The position numbers and the translations under genes are program-made. The notes beneath the pieces are model-generated. The model had not been told where the DNA came from. It searched no databases and worked only from the letters and a program-made list of their open reading frames with translations. Below, piece by piece: positions 53,701-64,000 of a stretch of DNA of 64,000 bases. The stretch is from NCBI GenBank assembly GCA_013420905.1, contig JAAXNY010000005.1, positions 1,116,001 through 1,180,000 on the forward strand, in the 5' to 3' direction. This DNA is from Collybia mongolica. Lineage: Eukaryota; Basidiomycota; Agaricomycetes; Agaricales; Clitocybaceae. The first letter of the stretch is position 1, and every line of letters starts with the position of its first letter.

Positions 53701-56671
53701 CGCGCCAAAGCCATTTCTCGGAGTCATACTATTTCCATCACAAGTGAGCTGTTGATCAATCAGTACACAATAAGCGAAAACACAGAAGACAATATACACC
53801 GAAATGCGCTTAAACTCGTTAATCATGCCGCCTTGCCAACCTGGAAGAGGAAAGTGAGACCTCTTCGCAAGCTGTTCACCAATACGGACGCACCATAAGA
53901 CATAGGGTTGATATAATACTAGTTGAATATCATCAATGGTAATTTCCACGACGCGACTGTAGCAACGTACGATCCAAATCAACCATCTCTTCATACTTCC
54001 AACTGGGAGTACGTATCCACTATATTGAAAGCTAACATGGGTTATAATGGGTGTGAAACTCGGGGCCAGATGAGGACCTACAAGTGAGGAATAAAGAATG
54101 TAGCCAATCGAAAAGCAGTGTCGAAGTTGGAACAGAAAAGGCCAAAAGTCCGAAATAATCCTTGCATGCCAACGAACGTGATGTAGTTGAAAAGATGGAA
54201 GGTCCAGAAAGCGCCCGCAGACCTGTGCAACCCAACGAAAAAGTAAATTATGATGTTAAAGAGTAACACGCGGAGAGCCGAGAAGGGGAGATCGGTAATA
54301 GTATTGCCAACCGCAATGGCCGAAGGACGGTACAAACTGTATCCTGTCTGAGTAGAGGAGGTGTGGACATAAGTATCCCGAATCTCAGCACATCTGACTT
54401 GAATTGCATACCTGTTTCTGTAAGATTGGCCTGCCGAGCATTTGCATGGGCGTCTGAGGACTTGTTAAATATCAAAAAGGTACAAAGTGGAGATATCCAG
54501 GCAGCTACCTCTCTAAAGGCATCGAGACAGGTGATCATCAGCGTCATGAAGATAACACTACAAATACCGCTGTGAACTAAGCGATCGTCAAACGCAGCAG
54601 GAATCTACCCTCCGCGGGTAAAAGCGCTGGCAGATGTTAGGGGTTGATTGATATAGGCTCCACCAACGACAAGTGCGAGAGCCTGTTCCAACAGTGAATC
54701 ATCAATACTTATACGGTTACCCCTGCAGATTTGCTTACGGGCGACAATATAAAGCTCGTGATCAAATGGAATCTATCCTGAATTCGCATCTGAAATTGGC
54801 GCACTGTAAGTGCCCAAACCTGGCCTGAAAACCCAAGCGTGTATGGGCTCTTTCTTGATACGCCTTTCTTCTTGTCCGCTGCGACAGCAGCACGGAACGC
54901 TTCCTGGTCAGTCTTTTCTGTTTTCATGAAATTTTTGTATTCTTCCCGGTCGGCATCATTTTTGCGCGCGAAATCTGACATCCGGAAGGCGTCCTCCAAG
55001 TCTGCAGGAGTCAATGGAGTATCTTTCGTTGAACGTCTGAATGCAAATCCGCGTTCATTTGAATCCGTACACCCTGTGAGATAGTCAGCAGTACTTTGGC
55101 GAGGCAGGGATTTATAGCCAAGGTTTTCGAAGTAGGCGCGTGCCTGTGAGGGGGGTCCGTAAAAGACCTGGCGGCCCTTATCCATGATCATAACTTTATC
55201 AAAGAGGTCGTAGATGCTTTCACTAGCTTGGTACCTACAGCCGACATCGTCATCCAGATTTCAGGCATGACTGAAACGACTTACAACGTAACGAATGTCG
55301 TCTGACCCAAAACGTCGGTCATTATCCTCAAGCTTTTAGCAAAGTCGAGGGCAGTGGACGCATCGAGGCCTCTCGTAGAGTTGTCCCAACATTGTACACG
55401 AGCACGAGTAGCCATCATCTCAGCAATGCTCACTCGCTTGCGTTCGCCGCCCGAGACGCCTCGCACAAACTCGTCACCAACTAAGGTTTGTTTCGTGTGA
55501 TATATGTTGAGCATGCGCAGCAGTGTATCTTGCACTTGTTCATCAAAATCCTTACGGGACACTCCAGGTATGCGGCCATTGGGTCCCGGTGTTTTCCTTT
55601 GAGAACGTTATTGGGGTGTGTCGGTACATTGGCAAGACGCACTTACGTGGAAAGTGCGAATGTCAGTGTCTGCGCAACCGTGAGGGTTGCAATGTGGATG
55701 TCATCTGGTGCCTCATGTGTCGGTTTTGTGTGGGTCATGAAATTGTGGAAACCCACCTTCTTGGTTGAAAACAACCTCGCCTTTGTAGTGCCTCACCATT
55801 TCATTGGCATCAATTCCAGCGTAAAGGACCTGGCCAGAAACGTTTGCGTAGCCCTCGCATTGGTTGGAAATGGCCTTGAGGAATGTCGACCAACCAGATC
55901 CTGGGCACCCAAGGATGAGACACATCTCACCAGGCTTCAAAACTCCTGAGGACCTATGATTTACATTATAGGAATTAGAAAGTATTCCTGGAAGAGACTA
56001 ACTTATGGAGGATTGTCCGAGTCACCAATGGTTTCTCGTTGGGGGCCAGCCAAACAAACAGACTTCATAACCAAAGAAAGGGGCCGATAAAAAATGAATT
56101 AACAGAACCTATACTGCACGTCAGTTTGAGGAATAAAAAAGCAAACGGAACGCTAGCCTCCTAGTGTCCCAACGTAGACCTTAGGGGGGGGGGAATGGGA
56201 GTATTGAGCGTCCGCCTACTTCAGAGTGTGAAACGAACTACCTTATGATCTGCACCACCTACAACGTCCACTTGCAGATCCTCCCAGACCACTCCAACGT
56301 GCTAGAACACCGTTTACCTGGAGACGTTGCACAAAGAAAACACATATACGCACCTTGTGTTTGATTCCTGCCTGCTGGTTCGCGTCCTTTGATGAAGACA
56401 AGTACTCACGCAGATCGAACTGTTCCTGATTCTCCTCTATCTTTGCTCCCTTCTCCAAGTCGTCCTGACCAACGGTTGTCGTGCTCAAGTCAGGCGAGTC
56501 CCTATGCCCTTCCACGCGCGCATTGAGTTGCTGGGAGAGGGCTTTAAACTCTTCAGCAGCCCAAACGACATCAATATCCCGCGACGATCCCGATACCAGC
56601 ACCGAGGCGTCGCGCTCATGAATGGATCCTCCGTCGTTGAGGATGATAGTGTCGAGAAGAATGTCCGCCAT
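50701..56671 (-). CDS. Full-size PDR-type ABC transporter (ABCG)
   Basis: The gene has roughly thirty short exons; I fixed the first (56671-56354) and the last three (51114-50876, 50809-50786, 50735-50701) and recognise coding blocks between. The order is NBD1-TMD1-NBD2-TMD2. NBD1 has [19 protein letters not shown], the signature VSGGERKR and the Walker B region [15 protein letters not shown]1 lies at about 54.0-54.7 kb. NBD2 has [20 protein letters not shown], split by an intron, then [13 protein letters not shown] and [14 protein letters not shown]2 and a cysteine-rich PDR tail ([13 protein letters not shown]) end in YIRYAKR. Such plasma-membrane pumps expel drugs and lipids. NBD1 has Trp at the position of the Walker A lysine, where PDR proteins normally have Cys. 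I see no break in the blocks read. Confidence 0.88.
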
Positions 56672-57346
56672 CACTTGTAGGCCCAGAGAGGATGGGTGAA
56701 GATTTGTGGAACCCCAACTGCGTCCTTTGACCGCGTTACATACCCGGAAGACTTCCGGATCCCGCATTGATGTGTAGTGCGTACAGCACAAGGATCAAGA
56801 CAGACTTTAATTTGGAGGCCCAAAGAACACCCTCGATGAAAATCAAGGTTAACCGATCTTCGCTCCTGCATCCCTGGATGGCAAGTTTGGAGGCATTTGC
56901 GTCATGATATGAAAGTCTAGTGAGTGAAGGTAGTGCACTCGGTAATAGTGTGAAACATGTTCATACTACCTTTGGTGTTTCTTGCCTTGAATCCCAGGCT
57001 GGAATTTTCTCCTACTCACCAACCCGCACCGAGTAACACCAAGACAAGTGTGGTGGTGCTGGAGTAATTTGATCGCTTATCCAACACAACATTACAATGG
57101 TAGGGATCGGACAAGGACTGACAAGGATCGGATTAGTGAATGACGGCCAACAGTGTCGCCGAAGGATAAAACTTCAACGAATCGTGTCCGACGCACCATA
57201 TACAAAGAGCCGGGGCTTGAAAGAAATTTGACAAAAGAGCATGGTGCCACCAAAAATATCGTGGAGATGCCCGGAAATACAGCGGTTTGCATAAGTATAA
57301 TCCGGGTCTGTAGAATGTCCTGATGTTGCTAATGCAGGTGAGGATG
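56672..57346. other. Upstream region of the ABC transporter
   Basis: About 0.67 kb between the transporter start and the SNARE relic. It should hold the transporter promoter. No additional gene is recognised. Confidence 0.45.
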
Positions 57347-58321
57347 TCATGAGGTTGAAGTCAAAATGTAAGGGGTCACTACAGCAAGTAGCACCGCAGC
57401 AACGACAACAACGAGGACCAACGTGAGGCATGCCACCCTCATCAGCCCGCACAAACTCTTGCAAAGCTTTTGACGCAATCGAAGTGATATTGTTCTCAAT
57501 ATCATCTGTTGTAAGATAAGCGAGCGTCAAGGATCCCTGAGTGACACACGCCTATCGTCTAGCCCTGTCTTCCAAACAATGTACTGAAACCGCTAAGAAT
57601 CTCCGCCAACATGCACCATCGCTGCGATCTCACGAACCTCGGCTTCAACTTCTTGACTCTCTTGTGTTAACATATCGTACGCGAACTCCTGCGGCAGCAG
57701 CTAATATTGAGAGACTTGCACTTGGTGTAGGGTGGTGGAATCATACCCCTCGTGGAACCTTGTGAGCATGTGAAGGTAGTCTGAAGTGAAAACAGGCGGT
57801 ACACCCACGACAACTGACTATTATCCACGGCCGGCTGGACGTCCTGCACCACCATTGTTCGCCTCTCCAAACTGGCCTGCTGTGCGAAAAGCCCCTTAAA
57901 CGACAGCAGCAGGACATGCGACGCCTTCTCAAGAGCAGATATTTAGTGTGGCTGCAACGAAATGAGGAATGGAATATCTTTTTGATACAGGGCACAAACA
58001 TGAGGTTGAAGGTCAATCAGCTTTTTCAGATCCCCTGAGCCACCAACCGCCATACCACGCGTGGTTTATGTAACGACATCCCTGCCATGGTTTAATTCCT
58101 TGAATCGAGTCGACAGGTTGCGCGTGAACGTACAAGGTTTCCCTTAAACCAACCGAGTCCCTCGCCGTACCAAGCAGGTCAACCAGCTTGAGAATTCCCT
58201 GAACGTTTGCGTTGATCTTGAAGGCCTGTAATAACAAAGAAGACTGCAAGGTGAGGAATGTGGCATCTTGAAGGTCAGTTGTCGGGTGGCTTGTGCCAAC
58301 CCCATTATTTTGGGAACTCAT
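57347..58321 (-). pseudogene. Decayed Qa-SNARE (Pep12-like syntaxin) gene
   Basis: Pieces of a syntaxin are readable in order on the minus strand. The N-terminal helix has FKINANVQGILKLVDLLGTARD, preceded by MSSQNNG at 58321. Then come TTRGMAVGGSGDLKKLIDLQ, ISALEKASHVLLLSFKG with QQASLERRTMVVQDVQPAVD, LLPQEFAYDMLTQESQEVEA, a SNARE-like TIDDIENNITSIAS, and a final transmembrane helix LTLVLVVVVAAVLLAVV. Four in-frame stops interrupt it (58066-58068, 57943-57945, 57701-57703 and 57559-57561), with at least two frameshifts: one before LAEIL and one before the membrane helix, where the usual QRKAG segment is missing. The family acts in endosome and vacuole fusion. It is not expected to give a working protein. 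Confidence 0.75.
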
Positions 58322-58381
58322 GAGATTCACCACCAGAATTGGAGACATCCTAATCTTAAACCTTCCCGCCGAAAGAATACC

Positions 58382-58618
58382 ATGGGGAAAAGCAAACCAG
58401 CAGGTTATAAAGAGCGTACTCACAACACCCAAGGGGCCCCTCCTCGCACCCGTAAACCATCCGCTAAGTACGAAGACGGGGATGCTCCTTCATCCCTATA
58501 TCGCAACTGTTACGATGCCGAATGGATGGTAACCCTTCCGCGGTGGCGAAAAGAGGCGATGCAAATAATCGATCGTGATTATGACTTCAGCATCGATCCT
58601 GATTATCTTCCCAAGTAA
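58382..58618 (+). CDS. Small hypothetical protein, uncertain
   Basis: A 78-codon intronless frame starts with MGKSKPAGYKER and ends in DYDFSIDPDYLPK. The first half is basic and rich in Pro and Thr, the second half is acidic with several aromatic residues. It begins only 61 bases from the start of the SNARE relic on the other strand, so it may simply occupy the old promoter. I recognise no family, and its coding status is open. Confidence 0.35.
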   Translation: MGKSKPAGYKERTHNTQGAPPRTRKPSAKYEDGDAPSSLYRNCYDAEWMVTLPRWRKEAMQIIDRDYDFSIDPDYLPK

Positions 58619-58880
58619 CGCCCGCGTAGAAAAGCACTCTGTGAAATTTGACATTCGTTCACAAGCATACGCACTGAATTGTATATAATGTATATCACAC
58701 AAGCCTAAAAACATAATGATCATGTATACATTCCTTAATATTACTACCATCCGTTTTCGCTTTTTGTTTTTTTTCAGGCCGGGAACATCCGCTTCTCGTT
58801 CACCATTCGTGACTCGTGGATGATCCTACCAAGAGCACTGCGTTTTCTTCTCCATTTGGACCTATAGCCGAGCTGTAATC

Positions 58881-59609
58881 ATGAATCGATATTCAACCGA
58901 CTCCCCTTCCCCCTCTCGTAGCCAGGGATCTGAAAGACCTGAGTACCACCCATCCCATCGTTACTTTCAAGCACGTTATCCCGCCCCTCGCCTACCCGGG
59001 CTGAAGAATTATCTCCACAGCCCTTCTCCCCGACATTACGTCGACTCACTGGCTCTAGGTCAACACCCCACAAGCGATAACCTCCCCCAACGCCACCCTT
59101 CCACCACAACATCCTGTGTTTACGAACAAATGGCCGAATCCAAGGATATCGCCATCTCCTATTGTCCTGACCATTCCGTTTATTCAACAACGAAGATGAA
59201 GTTACGAAATACACCTGGTGGCCCCTTCAATTGTCCCTCGCTGGCTGATCTGCAGCTCACATCAATGTTAAATTCATGTCTAACACCTAACCCATCCCCA
59301 TATCGACCTCCAGCCCGCCAATACCCATCGCCATCATTCCCGCAGCCACCATCTCATCTAGTGGTCCAGCACTTGCCTATTCCGTCTCCTTCTCCTAACC
59401 TCCCTTCTGGATCACATACAGGCCGAACCAGAATGGCCATTGAACCAAAGGTGCACATGTTTGAACGACGCAAAGAAGTCTCCCTGCGCCCCCAAATTCG
59501 GGAAGGTTATCGCCCTGCGAACCGGAGAAAGCGCGGCAAACGTGGGGGGACAGGGCGTAGCGAAGACCGAAACCACGACAGGGATCAGTTAGACGGAAGC
59601 GATTCGTAG
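58881..59609 (+). CDS. Hypothetical Pro/Ser-rich basic protein
   Basis: This intronless 242-codon frame is the longest uninterrupted plus-strand ORF at the right end. The protein is low in complexity, rich in Pro, Ser and Tyr in its first 170 residues, and ends in a strongly basic segment (NRRKRGKRGG, about residues 215-224) that looks like a nuclear localisation signal, followed by an acidic tail. There is no membrane segment and no recognised domain. Absence of introns is unusual for this window, so a chance ORF is possible, but pyrimidine-rich upstream sequence and the length favour a gene. Confidence 0.5.
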   Translation: MNRYSTDSPSPSRSQGSERPEYHPSHRYFQARYPAPRLPGLKNYLHSPSPRHYVDSLALGQHPTSDNLPQRHPSTTTSCVYEQMAESKDIAISYCPDHSVYSTTKMKLRNTPGGPFNCPSLADLQLTSMLNSCLTPNPSPYRPPARQYPSPSFPQPPSHLVVQHLPIPSPSPNLPSGSHTGRTRMAIEPKVHMFERRKEVSLRPQIREGYRPANRRKRGKRGGTGRSEDRNHDRDQLDGSDS

Positions 59610-59904
59610 TGAGCAAACATTGAAGTAACATAGTCTTTGGCTATTTAAGATACAGCTCGTTCCCTTGTATGTATATCTAAGCATTACGTTGTGTCATGTG
59701 GCGTCTATGAGACAAATATGAACTGTGTTACCAGATGGTGCATATTGCGGTGCCCGTTTGCTTTGAATAAATGCTTAGCTGCATGAGTACCCACGGTCAG
59801 GATTTGATAGTTGTCATCTGGTGGATATGATTGGTTCGTTTAAAAATTGAAGTGAGTCGGGGGTCCGGGAAGAGTGCAGATGTCAAGAGTCGCAAACGGA
59901 ACGG

Positions 59905-61272
59905 CTAATCCGGAAATCGACGAGATTGGGGCAAGATCGAGCGATAGCCATTAGCATTGATCGTAAAGAAAGGCAATTGTGCAGAATAGCAACTAGGGAA
60001 GAGATGGAGCTTTCGAAAGTTCGGAAAAGCGCCACCAATTTCGCGAAAGGCACCAAAACACAATTCAACATTGGCTGGAGCAAACGTGTCCATGACCAAA
60101 ACCTCCGGGGGTAGACCCTTCAAGGGACGTACAAAATCAAGCATGAAGAAGGGGGTAGGAACAACGGCGGCAGTTTTTGGCGCCCAGCAGGCGCTGACCT
60201 CCAAATTACGAAGCAAAGGGCACGAGAATAAGGCTGTGGCAAGTTCCTTGATGCCTTCAAGATGGAGGTTCGCAACCAAGATGGAAGGGCTAATGAGGTT
60301 TGGAATGAAAGGGAAAATATGAGCGATAATAGAGCAGCGGGGAACTTTTATAGCAAGCCGGGAGAGGTTTGAAATGGGTGGAAAAGGCATAAAGGTTATC
60401 GGATCTGCGTTTTCACCATTAATTATCAAAGTTGATAGACTGGTCAACGATGATACCACTTTAAACAATGTTGCATAGACTTCTTGAGACCGCGTGATGA
60501 CGAAAAGGCGGCGCTAATATGGTTGGTGGGGATCAAAACCAAAGTCGAACATCTCAAGGGCCCGGAATTTTGGAAGAAGATGAAGGACTTGAGAATCCAA
60601 AATTCGATCAATGCGGAAATGCGCAACCGGGGGCTGGAAATAGAAAGCGATCGGATGATTGCTTGGTTTACAGGACAGTTCAAGTGTTGGTGTCCCAACA
60701 AGTTGACCCGTGTTAATGTGGGGAGTAGAAACGGACCGAGATTGGCTAAATATGTATCCAAATGTGCAGCATTGCGGCACGAGTTGATCGTGATGAGCAG
60801 GTCGTGGACTGGGATGGTGATGATCCTCAAATGCGGGAATAGAGGCTGGCCTTTGACGATTTGTAACATTCGATATAGAGATGAATCGAGATCCTTGGGC
60901 CCATTCAAAGTGGAAGAGAATTGACGAGAGATGTAATAGACGCGCCGTGCATAGCTGTCAAAGACTCGCCACTCGTGTGCTTGAATGGCTCGCCTTTCAC
61001 TAAGAGTCTGAATTGAGTAGCTTAGCATCTCTAAGACATGAATGAAGGAGAACCCTCACATATTGCCCTTTTAATATAATGACGGACGGTAGGAGGGCAA
61101 GAAGTGGGAAAGGTGTTGGAAGATGCCTCCACAAGACATCGAGGCACCGGTCGGAGACAACCCGGGCAACCTGTGCGAATGCGGCGAGATCGCTATAGGA
61201 TAGTTGTTCCATTATGATATTGAGTAGCTCATATACTCCTAAAACACGGAGGGTATTTGAGGTCATGGCCAT
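59905..61272 (-). pseudogene. F-box protein gene with one in-frame stop
   Basis: Three exons (61272-61060, 61007-60672, 60633-59905) join in phase to a 425-codon frame broken by a single TAG at 60514-60516. The N-terminus carries an F-box-like segment (VYELLNIIMEQLSYSDLAAF, followed by a VLWRHL block) of the kind in the large, variable F-box families of mushrooms. Leucine-rich, weakly repetitive sequence follows. After the stop the same frame stays open for 203 codons to a proper end at 59905, so the downstream part looks like the rest of the same protein. The TAG may be a recent mutation, a strain difference or an assembly error; otherwise the product would end at about 221 residues. Normal role: substrate choice for SCF ubiquitin ligase. 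Confidence 0.6.
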
Positions 61273-64000
61273 GTAATATGTTCGGACGGAGAGAAAGGAT
61301 GGCCATGGATGAGTGGCTACAGGAGTTAGGATATCAGCTACCAAATAATAGACAACAACAAATGGTACGTACAGGAAGGCAAAAGACCCTTGCAAGATCA
61401 CTGAAAAGGTCCGTGAGGGAGTATCCTAGTGTCGAATACAAAATTGCCAAATGGACTAGGACAAAGGTACAGGTATGTACATTCCAGGATCTTCCAGGAA
61501 TGTGCGCGGCATTCGCTGGGATGGGCCACGAATGATACCATAGACAATGCTCAGGATCTTCTAGTGCCAATTGACATGAGACCACTGAGCTTGACCGGTG
61601 GGGTGGAAATCACGACTACATCCCGGGATCGTCTAACGACATGCGTGAGATCTACAGAGATGGACAAGGAGAGAATGCAATAGCCCATCACAGGATCTTC
61701 CAGCATTGAGCGCGAGATCACTGAAATTGTACGTGGGGGGTTGATGTTTGCAAGTCCAGGGCAAAGGAACGGGAGCGACAGTATGATGGGATTTGCTTGG
61801 AACAAAATGGGCCAGCAATGGTGATTTTTCACCAGAATAGATAGACGGTTCATAGAAAGGGATTATGCAGAGCTCAACTCAGGTCCGACGTCCAGCATGG
61901 AATGGTGAGCATGGTGGTTAGGTTGCGAGGAGGAGGTTGACAAAAAAGTCACGAATCTGCAAGCGCCAGTTGTGACGGTCTGGGAAGTCGAATTATGTGA
62001 TAACATAAGCTTGGTACGTTCCATGACCGTGACTGTGACTGGGCTCAGGTCGAAGTTCAAGTTCAGTGGTCCAGGCCTCAGGCCTCAGTACTTGGTATGC
62101 AGTTCTCAGCAATGAACCCAAAATGATCTCGCGTCCGTTGCTGAGAGTTCAGACTTTAACGACTTCTCACCCCTCATCGGTCTTCATGCTAGTGGTCTCG
62201 CGCCCATTGCTGGTAGATCCTAGTAGGCCAGTACTTGCTCTCATGGAGGCTTATCACCACTGGTAGTGATCCCTGTGGTTGCTGTCAAGGTTCTTAAGCT
62301 AGTGGTATCGCGCCCGCCGCTGGGAGATCCCATCAAGCCAGTGCCCACTCTCACAGCTCATTCCCACTGGTGGTGGTCTCGCGCTTGCCGCTAGAATATC
62401 CTTGACAATTCTTTTCTTATCCCAACCAATTCAGACGTATTATCCATCTCAGGGATCTGCTCATTAGTAGACAATCCTGGACTGAACTCCCACCTTCTCG
62501 CTTGTTCATCTTTCCATATCAGTGATCCCGTCTGGGTGGTGCTCCCAACGCTGGTCTTTTTTGCGATGGGCATACTCAAGCCTTTTTCCTGTTCATCAAT
62601 CAACCTCGCTAGCTTTGGCCATGTCCTGAAACGCATTTTTTTGCATCTCATAGCAGTAACTTCGAGCTCACCTGGTGAATACACTTTATAATTGATAGCC
62701 AATGAACATGAAGAATGATTGATCGCTTAACCTCTTTTACTATGCTTCAATCCTTTGTTGATCGCAGTACTCAAGTGGTACAGTTGCGCGACTGCTCGAT
62801 ATTTACTAATTATCATGTCTACTCTCTGTTTCCCCAAACTACGGGGCCATGTGCAAAGCTCTCACACCTCTACAAATTTCAACATACCTTGTTGTAGATA
62901 AGAAACATTTCTATCTCCCGGCGTCATATGCTTTTGTCGAAAGGAGTGGTTTGCCTCCCACTGTGTCGGGCAAGGAATATCAGACAATATCCGGTATACA
63001 AGTAGAAAGTAATGTATGTGAACTTGAACTGAAATGCCCATATAACATTACTGACTTATCCCCTCATCAGTCCGACACTGATAGAGTTGATTTACCCCCT
63101 CTCTCGCCAATCGATGTGGATTATAGCGACTCGGGATCTTTCGGTATTCAGCACAGGAAACATACCCGTTCCCTCCATTCAACCCTATCCCCCAGTCCTA
63201 AACGGATCCATCGGTTCTCTGCATCAATAGGTGATAAAAATGAGAGCTTTTGTCACCTCGGGGACCCTACTTATAAAACTTTCTTATCCTTAGCTCAAAG
63301 CAGGAAACAAACTTGTTCTCTATCCCGTATGGTGTGTTGCCAGACGGGTTTGTTGATTACCAACACAGGCACCAATGCATATCCCCCGCCTGACCCCTTG
63401 ATGGCTCATCTCATCTCATGATCAAAACACTCCCTCTTCCCATATAATATAATATTATTTGGTCAAACAGAGCTCCCAGTCCACTTCTTTACCTGATCAT
63501 CTCGATGAGAGTGGTTAACCCAATACAATCCTAGTCCTATTGAATTGGACTCCAACATGAGTTCGCTCATCTTGTGAGGCCTTTGGCTGAGTCAAGTTCT
63601 TTGTTGCGCTTCCCGACACGACTACTACGGACTCTGTACGTTAGACTATTGCTCTGGGCGCATCCTGGCTAATCACTCATGAGCATAGTTCATACACCTC
63701 TAATGTCAATGCGAGTACTTCTTCCAAGGAAACAAAAAGCCGCGGGAATATGTTGAACGCATTGAATGGATTTACTCCAGCATGCACCTGGGAACATAAT
63801 CCATCAATTTGGTGAAGTACTTGATATCTCGGAAGGATTAATTCATCCAGTTACAAGTTAGGTTGAAGATGGAACTACACAGTCCATGGCTCAACACCGA
63901 TCCATATCAACATAGTAATGAAGCCCTCGAAAAATCTAGTAAAAACGTACGTGATCTCCTTCATCAAATTTAAAAGCCTCTCAATAACTCGTTAACCACC
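61273..64000. other. Right edge with repeats and unassigned ORFs
   Basis: No recognised gene lies in these 2.7 kb. A degenerate tandem repeat occupies about 62124-62400. Two ORFs stand out without a family: 62391-62702 on the minus strand (103 codons) and 62849-63421 on the plus strand (190 codons, Ser/Pro-rich, with a possible short basic segment SPSPKRIHR). Both could be pieces of a transposable element or of a spliced gene. Confidence 0.35.
62124..62400. repeat. Degenerate tandem repeat, about 110-bp unit
   Basis: A motif close to gtggtctcgcgcccgccgct followed by gggagatcc recurs near 62124, 62193, 62302 and 62375, with the in-between sequence also partly shared (the words gccagt, ctctca and ccactggtrgtg recur after the second and third copies). 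Copies differ by many substitutions, so the array is old. Confidence 0.6.

Noticed and set aside
57347..58321. Reading the syntaxin as an intact gene with a reassigned stop codon (TAR read as Gln)
   Set aside because: Other genes in the window end properly at TAA and TAG, and the syntaxin also has frameshifts and a missing segment before its membrane helix, so decay is the simpler explanation.

Overview
The window looks like nuclear DNA of a filamentous basidiomycete, most likely an agaricomycete; this is my inference from gene structure and family content, not from a search. Almost every recognisable gene is cut by many introns of about 45-60 nt with GT..AG ends and CTNAC-like branch sites, several genes carry very small exons, and genes are packed on both strands.

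Layout. At 1.6-4.9 kb lie three intact copies of a small (108-114 aa) protein family that I cannot name. A gene-poor stretch with relics (4.9-9 kb) leads to a tRNA-Leu(CAG) and to a housekeeping block: the small mitochondrial 2-oxoglutarate dehydrogenase subunit KGD4, proteasome subunit alpha-1 (minus strand) and, divergent from it, the RNA polymerase III largest subunit RPC1 (21 exons). After another relic-rich gap (17.7-20.9 kb) come a GH47 alpha-1,2-mannosidase, the elongation factor SPT4 (minus), the mitochondrial glycine carrier HEM25, a small one-TM protein, an APC-family amino-acid permease (minus), translation factor eIF5B (minus, 17 exons) and, divergent from it, the GTPase ARL2. A 3-kb gap precedes a cyclopropane-fatty-acid-synthase-like methyltransferase, a 23-exon kinesin-3 (minus) and a full-size PDR-type ABC transporter (minus). 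The right end is less healthy: a decayed Qa-SNARE gene, two uncertain small genes, an F-box gene with one in-frame stop, a degenerate tandem repeat and unexplained ORFs.

The genes do not form one pathway. They cover mitochondrial metabolism (KGD4, HEM25), core transcription and translation (RPC1, SPT4, eIF5B), protein turnover, glycosylation, membrane traffic (kinesin-3, ARL2, SNARE relic) and transport. Three divergent pairs (proteasome alpha-1/RPC1, SPT4/HEM25, eIF5B/ARL2) share short upstream regions of 308, 266 and 178 bp.

The most interesting observations are: the local family of small proteins together with a distant copy at 49.2-49.8 kb that an inversion appears to have cut into two opposite-facing halves; the kinesin-3 P-loop encoded by three consecutive microexons (12, 19 and 11 nt) plus a 7-nt microexon in its FHA domain; and the Qa-SNARE relic whose four in-frame stops all sit where a Gln codon would be expected. 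All exon coordinates come from reading splice sites by hand and checking reading phase and family alignment from memory; no search was run.
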